A DNA stretch of 35,952 nt from Ignavibacteriota bacterium (GCA_003157485.1 PMJQ01000215.1:1-35952), one strand, 5' to 3'; positions 15,108 to 24,147 are shown, numbered from the stretch's first letter. Numbers and translations: made by a program. The notes: generated by a model not told the origin, from the sequence alone.

Positions 15108-15608
15108 CTACTTGATGATATGCAGATCGCGGAGTACTGCTTCCGCCGGTTCCACTTCCTGGCACGGGACCATCAGTTTGAATTCGTTGATGATGTGCCC
15201 GTCATATTCTCCCGATGAACGGAACAACGTGTATTCGGGCGAACCCAGAGAGATCGGACTTGCCTTGCGGGAGAATACAAACGGATGGAGCCCCACCGTC
15301 TCCAGAGCGCTTTTAGCAAAATCCACCTGGGCCGCATCGCTGTCCCCGTACACCCTTGCCATCCCCTCGTATATTTCGAGCGTATCATGCTCGTCGCACA
15401 GGAACCGGCCGGCAACCCTCCCCCCGCAGCCGGAACAATACGGTCTCGAGCACACGACGCATACTCCGGAAGCCGCCTGATCCGGATGGCGTGTGCACAG
15501 AACATTCTCTTTGAATATCTCCCCGCATTCCGCGCAAAACTCGTTGTCGGGTTGAACCTCAGCCCTGCATTGCGGGCATATCAGAACGTCGTCATTTGAG
15601 TCTGTCAT
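15108..15608 (-). CDS. Zinc-finger protein with DUF2007 domain
   Basis: The 166-residue protein opens with a zinc ribbon (CPQC...CAECG, residues 11-29). A B-box-like Cys/His region follows (CTRHPDQAASGVCVVCSRPYCSGCGGRV...CDEHD, about 38-75). The C-terminal domain fits DUF2007, a putative signal-transducing domain: MARVYGDSDAAQVDFAKSAL, then KLMVPCQEVEPAEAVLRDL. It has no membrane segment, so it should be cytosolic. The ATG at 15608 is supported by protein length and an upstream purine-rich stretch. It is divergent from the OmpA-family gene. Its exact role is unknown, and protein-protein or nucleic-acid binding through the fingers is likely. Confidence 0.8.
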   Translation of the reverse strand: MTDSNDDVLICPQCRAEVQPDNEFCAECGEIFKENVLCTRHPDQAASGVCVVCSRPYCSGCGGRVAGRFLCDEHDTLEIYEGMARVYGDSDAAQVDFAKSALETVGLHPFVFSRKASPISLGSPEYTLFRSSGEYDGHIINEFKLMVPCQEVEPAEAVLRDLHIIK

Positions 15609-15926
15609 GTGGGACTCCTGAGGGGAGTGTTCGGATACCGGATCTGATTCGGAAATTTAGCTAAAATCTGCCAATTGCGCACATTGAGCCGTCGTTTTCG
15701 GCCCGCAACCGGGGACACGAGTCTCCATTTGACAATCTGCACTGTCCATTCTACATTTCTCCCAGTCTGCGACAATGATGAAAAGACGCAGGCGCTCCTG
15801 GGAATGCCGGTTGACGGAGAACGTGCGCGATCTCACAAAACCTATCTGCGGAGATTCGTAGATTGTGGTACCTGTTGTAGTGTCTGTCCTTTGCAGTTCT
15901 CGCTCCCGATCAGACCGCGGGTCTTG
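15609..15926. other. Divergent intergenic region before the OmpA-family gene
   Basis: About 318 bp holds the probable promoter at 15729-15757 and no gene. The ORF track's TTG start at 15675 only adds an arginine-rich, non-conserved leader in front of a clear signal peptide. Confidence 0.5.
15729..15757 (+). promoter_or_regulatory. Sigma70-type promoter for the OmpA-family gene
   Basis: TTGACA (15729-15734) is followed after 17 bp by TACATT (15752-15757): a perfect -35, 4 of 6 at -10 and ideal spacing. The start would be near 15764, leaving a leader of about 170 nt before the signal peptide codons. Confidence 0.45.
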
Positions 15927-15935
15927 ATGGCGTCC

Positions 15936-17138
15936 ATGAAGAAAACAATGAGATGGTGTCGCTCCGCAGCCCTTTGCCTGCTCATGCTGGCATGCGCTGC
16001 CTCCATTCCAGGATACGGGCAGGACAAGGAGGGGCGGTGGGCGGTCGGATTTCAGACCGGCGGCAATCTCTGGATGAACAGTTACAACGCGCGTGCCGCC
16101 GGCACGGACGGTGAACTTACATTCAAGTACGGCGTTAACGACGCATTCTCAGCCGGGTTGATCACAGGGTTTCACGGACTGAAATCCCGGGAGACCCCGG
16201 CGTTCTCCGGAACCACGCCCGACAATCTCACGCTGAATGCAATCCCGCTCGCCGTCGCCGGGTGGTTCTCACTTGCGCCCGGAAGGGCGATCAACCCGTA
16301 TTACTATGCAGGTCTCGGCGTCATGTTCTATCAGAGGGAGACAAGCCGGAACGGCGAGAGCGTCTTTCTTCCTGACAAGGAATACCGGTCCTCTCTCCAT
16401 ATCCCCGCCGGGATCGGCGTCGAAGCGCTTCTCTCAAGAAATCTCCTCGTCACCGCCGATCTCGGGTACGGACTTCTCGACAGCCACGTCGATGCCCTCA
16501 ATTCCGGCAAGATAAGCTGGTATGCCTCAGCAAGAGTCGGTGTGACCATTCTCGTCGAAACCGGCGCCGCAGAAGAGCGACTGCACATGCAGGAGAACGC
16601 CGAAGCGGCCGTGCACCAAACGAAACTGCAGGCAGAAAAACCACAGCCAAATGCACCCGTCAATGAATCGGACAAACAGCAGGTCGAAACGCCCCTCCCA
16701 CACCAGACTGCGGACGTCAACCCGCCCGATCCACCGGCTCCTCCGGTCCCGCAGAGCGTGGTGACTCCGAGGGAGACTCCCCTCTTACTCCAGAAGGGGA
16801 ACAGCTTCATACTCAAGGGGGTGAATTTCGAACTGGACAGGGCCGCGCTCACACCGAATTCCGAGCCCGCGCTCGCATCACTTCTTAATGCACTCCTGGC
16901 ACATCCGGATATCGAAGTCCTGATCGTCGGCCACACGGATCTCGCCGGTTCGCGCGATTTCAACCAGTCCCTCTCGTTTCACCGCGCGCAGGCTGTGTAT
17001 TCATGGCTCGTGAAACGGGGTATCCCTGCAAAGCGGCTGATGGTGGCAGGGAAAGGCGCCGACGAACCGATCGCCGACAACGTGACGCTGCAGGGCCGGA
17101 TCGCGAACAGAAGAATTGAAATCCGGGTCATGAAGTAG
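15936..17138 (+). CDS. OmpA-family outer-membrane protein
   Basis: The start is taken at the ATG 15936 because MKKTMRWCRSAALCLLMLAC begins a clear signal peptide (cleavage near YGQ). An ATG 9 nt upstream is nearly as good, and neither has a strong Shine-Dalgarno. The mature protein has an N-terminal beta-barrel-like domain of about 170 residues (WAVGFQTGGNLWMN, INPYYYAGLGVMFYQRE, VTADLGYGLLDSH) and a Pro/Gln-rich linker. The C-terminal peptidoglycan-binding OmpA domain follows (FELDRAALTPNSEPALASLL, VLIVGHTDLAGSRDFNQSLS, RAQAVYSWLVKRGIPAKRL, NRRIEIRVMK). It should tie the outer membrane to the cell wall and may act as a porin. It converges with the NIF3-like gene, 17 bp between stops. Confidence 0.88.
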   Translation: MKKTMRWCRSAALCLLMLACAASIPGYGQDKEGRWAVGFQTGGNLWMNSYNARAAGTDGELTFKYGVNDAFSAGLITGFHGLKSRETPAFSGTTPDNLTLNAIPLAVAGWFSLAPGRAINPYYYAGLGVMFYQRETSRNGESVFLPDKEYRSSLHIPAGIGVEALLSRNLLVTADLGYGLLDSHVDALNSGKISWYASARVGVTILVETGAAEERLHMQENAEAAVHQTKLQAEKPQPNAPVNESDKQQVETPLPHQTADVNPPDPPAPPVPQSVVTPRETPLLLQKGNSFILKGVNFELDRAALTPNSEPALASLLNALLAHPDIEVLIVGHTDLAGSRDFNQSLSFHRAQAVYSWLVKRGIPAKRLMVAGKGADEPIADNVTLQGRIANRRIEIRVMK

Positions 17139-17155
17139 CGCGCGACCCCGCCGGG

Positions 17156-18016
17156 CTATTCCGGAATCCAGAACGGTTCGCGGGCCGGAACAAATTCCAC
17201 CGGAACATCTTTCACGAACGTTTCAAGCCACCGGACACATTCTTTCATGCCGGATTGTTCCGACGGTATGTGACCGAGGATAATCAGTCCCCTCCTGTTT
17301 CCTTCCGTCACCGCGTCAGCCGCATATTCCACAGTCTCCCATTCATGCGCTTCGCCGATCACCAGTACCTCAACCCCCCGGCGCTGGAAGATATCGCGGT
17401 TGACCTCAAACCCGGGAAAACCCTCCGAGACACCCACCGTCGACACGATCGCGTCAGGATCTCCGACAACCCGAAGCGCGCGGATATCGAGCAGTTTTTT
17501 CAGATCCCCGGCCAGACCCTTGAGCGTCGTCGAGGGGATGTGGAAGACATTCCCGTCCTCCGTGTCCTGAAACTTCTCCCATCCGAGCGCGCGGACCATC
17601 CCGGTCCGTATGCCGTCCGGTCTCCGGGCGTGCCAGTGATCGTGAAAGCGCCAGACGACGAGGTGATGTTCTCGTATGAACTCCGCTTTGGCAAGGAACA
17701 CGGGATCGCGGAGGCTCTCCAGGCGCCCGGTGGAATCCAGGTGACTGTAGAACACCGGTTCATGAGTGATTATGAAATTGTCCCCTCTTGCCGCCGCCCG
17801 CTGAAGGACGTCGAGTGTCGCCATCATTGTCACGGCGATGCCGGTCACCGCGGCATCCGGGTCGCCCGCCTTGAAGACATCTACCGTGGGCTCGTGCCAC
17901 GGGACGCCGACATTCGCCTTGATGCGCTCCACAATCTGAGCGGCAGTCGGCCGCGTCCCCTGAGAAAAAGCTGTCAAGGGCACCATCAACAACAGAACGG
18001 CGATGCAAGATTTCAT
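17156..18016 (-). CDS. Exported NIF3-like dinuclear metal-centre protein
   Basis: The ATG at 18016 starts a signal peptide (MKSCIAVLLLMVPLTAFSQG), giving 286 residues. The longer frame to 18091 is therefore rejected. The rest matches the NIF3/YbgI family: GIAVTMMATLDVLQRAAARG, NFIITHEPVFY with the metal-binding His-Glu, VVWRFHDHWHARRPDG, then GEAHEWETVEYAADAV and LIILGHIPSEQSGMKE. NIF3 proteins are normally cytosolic hexameric rings with two metals per subunit and an unclear enzymatic role. A signal peptide is unusual and would place this one in the periplasm or outside. Metal ligands appear intact, so a hydrolase-like function is possible. Confidence 0.85.
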   Translation of the reverse strand: MKSCIAVLLLMVPLTAFSQGTRPTAAQIVERIKANVGVPWHEPTVDVFKAGDPDAAVTGIAVTMMATLDVLQRAAARGDNFIITHEPVFYSHLDSTGRLESLRDPVFLAKAEFIREHHLVVWRFHDHWHARRPDGIRTGMVRALGWEKFQDTEDGNVFHIPSTTLKGLAGDLKKLLDIRALRVVGDPDAIVSTVGVSEGFPGFEVNRDIFQRRGVEVLVIGEAHEWETVEYAADAVTEGNRRGLIILGHIPSEQSGMKECVRWLETFVKDVPVEFVPAREPFWIPE

Positions 18017-18136
18017 ATACGCACCGGATCGATCCTTCGGGGGGGGGTCATGCGTTCGCGGTAAGGTACTTCCGTATTGGGCGAAATGCAATTGACGGCG
18101 GGCGTGCGGCGCAAATAATGTGCGGCATGAGCACGA

Positions 18137-18168
18137 CCGGCCGGCGAGGGATCCGGGACACCGGCCGG
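18137..18168 (-). terminator. GC-rich hairpin after the methyltransferase gene
   Basis: CCGGCCGG occurs at 18137-18144 and 18161-18168 and can pair across a 16-nt loop. It begins about 18 nt past the methyltransferase stop at 18186. No T tract is present, so this is a terminator only by position and stem strength. Confidence 0.4.
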
Positions 18169-18185
18169 GAATGCCGGCTGCGGGC

Positions 18186-19532
18186 TCAGGAGGTCCGGGT
18201 GCTCCGTGGTTCCGTCAACATTCCGAGACGGTCTTTCAGCGACGTAATTTCGGTTTCCTGGCGTGCAATCATCGCCCGGAGCTTCACCTGCATCTCCCAC
18301 AGCAGGAGAAGCTGTTCCGATCCTACGGCATGCTTCCCCTTCGCGCTGTCGGCATGCCGGTCCTGCCACCGCTTCATCGCATCGGTCGCCAGAAGAAGAG
18401 TATCGGCGACAAAATCAAGACGATTCAGGCCGGTGGCGGAGATCAAATTCACGTACGGCGGGACAAACCAGAGCGGAATTTCGTATGTCGCCTCCCCGAT
18501 TTCCCTGGGCTCCGGGAGGCGGTACCGAACGCCGTCAAGCAGGTACTCCAGAACGATCCGGTCTTCATCCCCGGGGGCAAATCCGGGAGACACGACGCCC
18601 AGTGCGGCTTTCGTCTGCTGGAATCCTGCGGGAAACGTCCGCGTGGAATCCCACCCTTCCGCTGTAAGACTCCACAAGGGAGGATCGAACCGCGACGAAC
18701 CGGCGTCGTCCCCCCTCCTTTCGTACACGACGATACACTCGCTCCTGTCCACCTGCCAGCTTAACGAGGGAAAAGGAAGCGCGCCGGCCAATTCCCTCAC
18801 AGCGGCAAGAGCATCCTCATCGACAACGGGAATCGATCCAATGTGTCCGCACCTAGGACAGATGGAATTCTCCCAGCCGGCCGCCGCTCCGCTCCGGGCG
18901 CGGATTTCACGGAAGATCCGCTCGACCGGCGTCATCGGCGTCCCCGAGAAGACGATCGCCAGCACGTGCCATCCAGGTCCGAACAACGGAACAAGTTCGG
19001 CCACCCCGAAGGCACGCTGGTGATGATTGACATGACTTCCCATGCCACAGTGCGCGCAGATCATCCGGCCGGCCTGCATGTTCTCCATGAACGGAACGGT
19101 GATAAGAAGGTAACGGCCGGAGGCCCGCTGCAGCTCCGCCAGGGCGCGCGGAAACTGACTGTCCGGGATGTGTTCGATCGTGTCGTTCGCCATGACAAGG
19201 TCGAACGCGCCGTCACCGCATGGGAGCGACGTGATCTGTCCGACCAGTTTTTCCCGCCGGATATGCTTCAGGGACGCTTCACCGACATCGAGGCCGACAA
19301 CGCGGAGATTTCCCGGGAGCGCATTTGTGATGTACCCGTCTCCGCAACCGACATCAAGGACGCTTCCCGCGTCCGGCGGCAGAACTCCAAGGATGTCCCT
19401 CAGGACGTTCATCTGGTACCTGTCGGGACCCAGCCCCCAGATATCCTCTCTTCCGTAGATCGCGACGGGATCGAGGACCGGCGGGGAGAAACCGTTGCGG
19501 GAATCGTCAGCAGCGCCGGGATGATTATTCAT
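18186..19532 (-). CDS. SAM-dependent methyltransferase with C-terminal coiled coil
   Basis: The 448-residue protein has a class I SAM-binding fold: SVLDVGCGDGYITNAL (motif I, about 57-72), RVVGLDVGEASL, FDLVMANDTIEHIPDSQFPR and YLLITVPFMEN. Two CxxC pairs, ICAHCG and ICPRCG, lie at about 157 and 220 and may bind zinc, an uncommon addition. A beta-rich region follows, then a helical end (LLLLWEMQVKLRAMIARQETEITSLKDRL) likely to be a coiled coil. Its start overlaps the stop of the glycosyltransferase gene by 4 bp (ATGA), so the two are translationally coupled. It probably methylates a sugar or lipid-linked glycan made by that partner. Confidence 0.85.
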   Translation of the reverse strand: MNNHPGAADDSRNGFSPPVLDPVAIYGREDIWGLGPDRYQMNVLRDILGVLPPDAGSVLDVGCGDGYITNALPGNLRVVGLDVGEASLKHIRREKLVGQITSLPCGDGAFDLVMANDTIEHIPDSQFPRALAELQRASGRYLLITVPFMENMQAGRMICAHCGMGSHVNHHQRAFGVAELVPLFGPGWHVLAIVFSGTPMTPVERIFREIRARSGAAAGWENSICPRCGHIGSIPVVDEDALAAVRELAGALPFPSLSWQVDRSECIVVYERRGDDAGSSRFDPPLWSLTAEGWDSTRTFPAGFQQTKAALGVVSPGFAPGDEDRIVLEYLLDGVRYRLPEPREIGEATYEIPLWFVPPYVNLISATGLNRLDFVADTLLLATDAMKRWQDRHADSAKGKHAVGSEQLLLLWEMQVKLRAMIARQETEITSLKDRLGMLTEPRSTRTS

Positions 19533-21445
19533 GTTTCTCTTTCAGCGTATGCGGGAGCAAAGGGAGTGCGAGCCCCGAGACGCGGAGGAGTGTTCGTGAG
19601 ACCGTCATAGATTCCGACGATCCTGCGCCCCTCCCCGTTTTGCCAGACAAACCTTTCGCTGACTTCCGCAAGCGTCCTGCGGAACCGCTCCCTGTCGGCG
19701 GCGAAGAAACTGTCGATCGCCTGCGCAACCTCCTCCGCGCTTCCCATCGGAAGATTGGCCCCGATCCCCAGCGTCTCCACGAATCGAATCAGCTCCGGAA
19801 GATCGTTGGCGAGTATCGGAAGACCGGCGACGATGAATTCATACAGCTTGTTCGGAGTACAGAATTTCGTGTTCCAGTCGACCGGGGTGTACGGGATCAG
19901 TCCGGCATCCGCGGAGGCGGTGTACCCGAGCAATTCGCTCTGTTTGACTGCGGGATGGAAAAAAACCGTGCGGCCGAGGAGTTGACTTTCGGCTGCGAGA
20001 CCGACCAGATCCCTCCCTCCCCCGTTATCCGGCCCCATAAGTACGAGAGCGACGTCCGACCGGCGGATCAACGTCATCGCACGTATGACGTTTTCCAGAT
20101 TCCTGATTTTTGAAACGATGTTCCCCTGATACAGGAGGATCTGCATTGATTCCGGTATCCCGAGCGATTCCCGAAGTTTGTTTGTCCGCCTGACGGGAAG
20201 CAACCGGGGATCGAACGAAGGACAGTTCAGAATCACCTCGGAGTCGATGCCGTACCGCAGCTTCATCTCGTCGGTCATTGACTGGTTTACGACGATCACG
20301 GCATCGGCACGGGGAGCCAGGTGCGTCTCCATCGCGCTCAGCATCTCTTTTGACTTCCGGACGAACGACTGTTCGGGATAGAGCTCATGGGAATCGTACA
20401 CGACGTAACTCCCGTGATACATCGCGGCCATGAGGGCGACAGGAAGCTGGGGCAAATCGTGGGCGACATACACTCCCGCCGGGTGCTCCAGGGCTTCCAT
20501 GAAGTATCCACGCCGTTCGACAAAGAACCGCCGCCACAGGGGATCGGGAAGGATCGCTTTCACGTGTTCGTTCACGCGGGCGGAGTCGGGCGTCCCGCGG
20601 TCACACCGGACGTCGTACCGGAACGCTCCATCGAAGCAGGGGACAGAGAGCATCCTTTCGTTCACCCTGACGATCCGCAGGTCGGGATAGCATTCCTCAT
20701 CCCAGTACGGGTTGTCGTCCGGCGGTTCCCCGCCGATGACGGTCACTTCCCATCCAGCCTCAAGCAGAGACCGGGCCTCGTCGAGAACCCTCCGGTCGAT
20801 GCGCCGGTCTTCGACAAGCATGACAACGGACCGCGGGTTGCTTCGGTCCGGCGAACTCTTCTCCCTCTTCGACGACTTTTCCCGCATGGAGATTCGTCTC
20901 AAGGAAGCGCCCGCCTCAGAATTATCCGCACGCGTTTCCAGAATCTTCAGATAGAGGAACCGCGCGGAGTCAAAGTCACCCTCAAGTTCATAGGTCTTGC
21001 CGAGGAGGAGACAGATGTCCCAATCGTCCGGATGCGAGCGGAGGACCTCCCGGAGCGTTTCCCGGGCATCCTCGTAGTGTGCGGTCTGGATAAGAGCCAA
21101 CGCCAGCAAACGGGCCGCCTGTGTCGGACAGTTATCGAGCGCAAGCGCGCGGCGGAAAGCCTCGGAGGCGAGCTCGGGCTTCCTTGTGACGGCGTAGCCC
21201 AGCCCGAGCTGCATCTGTATGGCAGCGGAGGACGTGGACATCGCGGCTGCCTTTTCAAGAAAGGGAAGCCACTGTTCCGGGGGGTAACCCAGGCGGAGGA
21301 GGTAACTCCCCGTCCGGGAATGGACTTCCGGATCCCCGGGCGCCTTCGCATACGCCCCCTTCAGGGCCCCGAGAGCTTCGGCCCAGTGCCCCTCCCGCGC
21401 GAATGAATCCGCGGCAACCAGGTCCGCCGTGACATTGCTGTTCAA
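19529..21445 (-). CDS. TPR-repeat glycosyltransferase (GT4-like)
   Basis: The start is a TTG at 21445 with a strong GGAGG 7 nt upstream. The ORF track shows it as Met. Residues 1 to about 190 are TPR-like repeats (DSFAREGHWAEALGALKGAY, AAIQMQLGLGYAVTRKPELA, DNCPTQAARLLALALIQTAH, DWDICLLLGKTYELEGDFDS). The rest is a GT-B glycosyltransferase: RSVVMLVEDRRIDRRVLDEA with the N-terminal Rossmann fold, VYVAHDLPQLPVALMAA, ILLYQGNIVSKIRNLENVIR and the C-terminal donor site NKLYEFIVAGLPILANDLPE. Family GT4 or close is likely, acting in the cytoplasm on glycan or glycoprotein synthesis. The 4-bp overlap with the methyltransferase gene indicates one functional unit. Confidence 0.88.
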   Translation of the reverse strand: MNSNVTADLVAADSFAREGHWAEALGALKGAYAKAPGDPEVHSRTGSYLLRLGYPPEQWLPFLEKAAAMSTSSAAIQMQLGLGYAVTRKPELASEAFRRALALDNCPTQAARLLALALIQTAHYEDARETLREVLRSHPDDWDICLLLGKTYELEGDFDSARFLYLKILETRADNSEAGASLRRISMREKSSKREKSSPDRSNPRSVVMLVEDRRIDRRVLDEARSLLEAGWEVTVIGGEPPDDNPYWDEECYPDLRIVRVNERMLSVPCFDGAFRYDVRCDRGTPDSARVNEHVKAILPDPLWRRFFVERRGYFMEALEHPAGVYVAHDLPQLPVALMAAMYHGSYVVYDSHELYPEQSFVRKSKEMLSAMETHLAPRADAVIVVNQSMTDEMKLRYGIDSEVILNCPSFDPRLLPVRRTNKLRESLGIPESMQILLYQGNIVSKIRNLENVIRAMTLIRRSDVALVLMGPDNGGGRDLVGLAAESQLLGRTVFFHPAVKQSELLGYTASADAGLIPYTPVDWNTKFCTPNKLYEFIVAGLPILANDLPELIRFVETLGIGANLPMGSAEEVAQAIDSFFAADRERFRRTLAEVSERFVWQNGEGRRIVGIYDGLTNTPPRLGARTPFAPAYAERET

Positions 21446-21571
21446 TGAGTGCCTCCAGCTGAGGCAGACATATGTCCAAAGTTAGTGCCAACATGGGTTG
21501 CGCTCGTGTGACGAAATCTCCGATTTTTCGAGGGTTTTTCGGGGGAGAAGCGGGACGGCGTGGCTACTATC

Positions 21572-21990
21572 ATGCAGGTGATCAACGGCTCATCCTGTGA
21601 TGAGCCGATGCAGTGGATTCCGAGGAATACTCTGGGGGAAAAATACTCGATCTTGACGAGCATGTCGACCGGATGGAGAAGATGTTCTTCCTCAGGGTGA
21701 CCGGGACACGAGCGACTTCAATGTGGCTCCCGGGGACGTCGGAGAGGAGTTACGGCCGCTGGCCGGGGAGTGAAGATCATCGGCGCAACGAGTCACTACG
21801 CGACGGAGCTCCTCGATGACGGCCCCATTATCGATCAGGACATCATCCGGATATCTCACAAGGATTCGTTGGAGGATCTTATACGAAAAGGGGGAGGGAT
21901 CTGGAACGGCTTGTTCTGGCAAGGGCGCTACGTCTTGATCTCGAGGACCGCGTCCTCGTCCACGGACGTAAGACGGTTGTTTTCTACTGA
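21572..21990 (+). pseudogene. purU: Formyltetrahydrofolate deformylase remnant, centre deleted
   Basis: The plus strand keeps the two ends of a PurU protein. Near 21613-21690 the frame reads GGKILDLDEHVDRMEKMFFL, matching the ACT-domain start of PurU (NILD-x-x-QHVD, then FFxRV). After a short degraded stretch, 21770 onward reads [19 protein letters not shown], then [20 protein letters not shown], the conserved C-terminus. It then shifts frame at a G run to [20 protein letters not shown] and [11 protein letters not shown], ending at TGA 21988-21990. The catalytic middle (roughly 150 codons) is missing and at least two frameshifts are present. PurU hydrolyses 10-formyl-THF to formate and THF. 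This copy cannot be functional. Confidence 0.85.
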
Positions 21991-22065
21991 GGTCGTTCAG
22001 AAGGGCCCGGGGAGGGGCGCCTCAGCACGGCAAAGGATCAGTCTCTTCCCGCAGCGGCGCGGACT

Positions 22066-23388
22066 TCAATTTTCCCACCACGAGACGAGTTCGTAACTGT
22101 CCGAATACGGGAAGAGCGGGGGCTGCCTTGTCGCAAACCGGGGGTCGTTATTGATGCTGTAGGCAAATCCGTTCAAAAGTGTCAGCGGCGGCCCCCCGCT
22201 TGAGAGCCCCAGACTTCCGGCGGTGACCTGCGTGACGCCGCCGTAGAGATTCAGGCGGCCGCTCGCAGGGATGCTCCAGAAATCCTGCGCGGTCAGTTCG
22301 CCGTTCTGACAGTAGATGGCCGCCTGAATGTCAAGCTCCGAGGATGCGGTCCGGGAAAGATCCTCCGTGACGTACGCCATGCGCCCCGCGATGATGCCGA
22401 GCATGTCCGTGGAGGCCGGGTTTGTGACCGGGTTCGTCTTCGCCACCACGTCGCCGTCAATCCAGACGTTCCCCTTGTTTGTCGCCGCACCGGATCCTCC
22501 GAATGCCGCAACCGTTATCTCGCCGTTATACGTTCCCTTGATGTGCACATCGGCATTCTTCACAACGATAACACCGTTCGAGGCCAGGGCGCTCATGAGC
22601 ATCGTCGTGTCCCTGATGCTCCCCCCCGGAGGGATCTGGACACGCACCTGATCGTTGAGAAACGTAAGTGCGACGTCGTTAGACGTCGACGTCTCGTCGA
22701 AGAATCCGCCCCCCAGCGTCGCGGCAGAGGTGAGATTTGTCTGAAGCGCAGACGTGTTCGGACGGCTCTGGTAGATCGGTTGTTCAAATCCCCCTTTGAA
22801 CTGCGGGTCTGCGGAGGGACCGAGATTGGATGGGTGTGATGCCGTCACCTTCTGTGCAAAGTACGGCGTGCCGTCCAGATTGAAGGCACCATTCGTATGT
22901 GCCGGTCCGAATACAGAATCACCCGAGACCTTCCAGTCCTGGGCACCATAGTAGGGTCCATGACTTCCATCAGGCGCAAGATACCCGTTTGTCTCGTTCT
23001 CCGTAAACCAGCTGTACTTCGCGAACTGAACATGATCAAAAACTGCGTCGACGGTGTCGCGGATTACAAGGCCGTTCGCATCGAGCATGCTCGTCCATGC
23101 CACACTCCGCAGCGTCGTCCAGAGCGGCTTTGGCATGTTGGCGAGATAGTAAACCGAATCATGCCCGCCGAAAAAATCGACGCCGAAATTGGAGGGGAAG
23201 ACGGAGTACTTCAGGAGATAGGTGGTGCCGATGTTTGCAGCAGAAACAGCGATGTTGTGCACGCGCGTTGAACCGTAGTACGCGATGTACACATCCATGG
23301 AACTGGCACTTGTCTCGGCAATTCTATTGAGGACCAGCCCGACTATCAGAGTGAATCCTATGACATAGACGATGCTTGATCTGCCCAT
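22066..23388 (-). CDS. DUF4900-like surface/pilus-type protein
   Basis: The 440-residue protein has a pilin-like N-terminus with almost no leader ([20 protein letters not shown], hydrophobic helix 6-21). A long, Asn/Thr/Gly-rich beta-type ectodomain follows. It includes [40 protein letters not shown]-like segments, [11 protein letters not shown] and [14 protein letters not shown], then [19 protein letters not shown]. The hidden-object style ([29 protein letters not shown]) matches DUF4900/PilX-type proteins linked to type IV pilus-like systems. No other pilus genes are nearby. GGGGAGGCACC precedes the ATG. It is probably anchored in the inner membrane with the bulk outside. Confidence 0.7.
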   Translation of the reverse strand: MGRSSIVYVIGFTLIVGLVLNRIAETSASSMDVYIAYYGSTRVHNIAVSAANIGTTYLLKYSVFPSNFGVDFFGGHDSVYYLANMPKPLWTTLRSVAWTSMLDANGLVIRDTVDAVFDHVQFAKYSWFTENETNGYLAPDGSHGPYYGAQDWKVSGDSVFGPAHTNGAFNLDGTPYFAQKVTASHPSNLGPSADPQFKGGFEQPIYQSRPNTSALQTNLTSAATLGGGFFDETSTSNDVALTFLNDQVRVQIPPGGSIRDTTMLMSALASNGVIVVKNADVHIKGTYNGEITVAAFGGSGAATNKGNVWIDGDVVAKTNPVTNPASTDMLGIIAGRMAYVTEDLSRTASSELDIQAAIYCQNGELTAQDFWSIPASGRLNLYGGVTQVTAGSLGLSSGGPPLTLLNGFAYSINNDPRFATRQPPLFPYSDSYELVSWWEN

Positions 23389-23555
23389 GGTGCCTCCCCG
23401 CGTCCAGTCCCTCTGGTTGATCCCCCCCTAGCGTATTGCGGCTATAATGCAAGGTAGCAGATTTTTCGCATTTTTCAACCTTTTTGAAGATAAACTTTGC
23501 GGGCTTCTCTCACTTGTGTGCAGTCAAATCCACGGAATATGTATCAATTGAATAC
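23389..23555. other. AT-rich intergenic region before the DUF4900-like gene
   Basis: This 167-bp gap is markedly AT-richer than its surroundings and should hold the promoter of the DUF4900-like gene. On the minus strand TTGAAA and CATTAT occur but 23 bp apart, so no confident -35/-10 pair can be called. TTCAA-N5-TTGAA forms a short dyad. Confidence 0.3.
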
Positions 23556-24038
23556 TTATTTCTTAGGAGGAAGTTTCCGGGGCTTCCGTTTGACAGGCGA
23601 GATCGATTTCGTTATCGTCTTCCCTTTCAGGGGACTGCCGCCGGGCTTCATTCTCGATAGTGAATATGCATGAGCATCTTTCACAAGTCTCCTGATGTAT
23701 TCCTTTGGGAATTCCTTCTTGTCCCTTACGAGTATGTAACGATACTGATTTCCCTGACCGAGCAGCATCTTCTCAGGATCGCTGATCCGGGAGCCCCAGT
23801 AGAATCCAAAATGAACGTTGTGGCTGCTTCGTCCAATTGCGATGGAACAGAAAGTATCGCTGACCCTGTCCGTGGGCGACCATCCGATAGCAACAGCATT
23901 GTAGTTATCATAGATGAGCTCGTTCGCTCCGGGGTACATTCGCCACACAAACCTCCGGAGCCAGAGGGCGGTTTCCCTGACATCTTCAGGAAATGGTTCA
24001 AGGAATTTCAGCAGGTCTTTTGTATCTTTCTCGCTCAT
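23556..24038 (-). CDS. DUF1801 (YdhG/PF08818-like) protein
   Basis: I use the ATG at 24038 (MSEKDTKDLLKFLEPFPEDV, 160 residues), since the nine residues before it are not family-like. The sequence fits DUF1801: ETALWLRRFVWRMYPGANELIYDNYNAVAIGWSP, IAIGRSSHNVHFGFYWG, LLGQGNQYRYILVRDKKEFP and IRRLVKDAHAYS. It ends in a basic, Lys/Pro-rich tail (SPVKRKPRKLPPKK) that may contact nucleic acid. DUF1801 proteins are small and cytosolic, with an iron-chaperone-like fold (YdhG) and no settled function. It is divergent from the membrane hydrolase gene. Confidence 0.85.
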   Translation of the reverse strand: MSEKDTKDLLKFLEPFPEDVRETALWLRRFVWRMYPGANELIYDNYNAVAIGWSPTDRVSDTFCSIAIGRSSHNVHFGFYWGSRISDPEKMLLGQGNQYRYILVRDKKEFPKEYIRRLVKDAHAYSLSRMKPGGSPLKGKTITKSISPVKRKPRKLPPKK

Positions 24039-24147
24039 GGAATAAAGTACTGCACTCTCTCGCAATTATCAATGCCGGCCGAACCGGAAACAGGATCAAC
24101 CGAATTCTGTCCCCGTAGTTATTCATAAAACATTCGCGAAAAATGAA

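Noticed and set aside
15675-15935. N-terminal extension of the OmpA-family protein from a TTG
   Set aside because: The added residues precede a complete signal peptide and would bury it. A promoter also lies inside this stretch.
17255-18064. 269-codon plus-strand ORF
   Set aside because: Antisense to the NIF3-like gene, whose family motifs are clear.
18118-19023. 301-codon plus-strand ORF
   Set aside because: Antisense to the methyltransferase C-terminal half. Composition is shadow-like.
20387-21406. 339-codon plus-strand ORF
   Set aside because: Antisense to the TPR-glycosyltransferase. No ribosome site and no motif.
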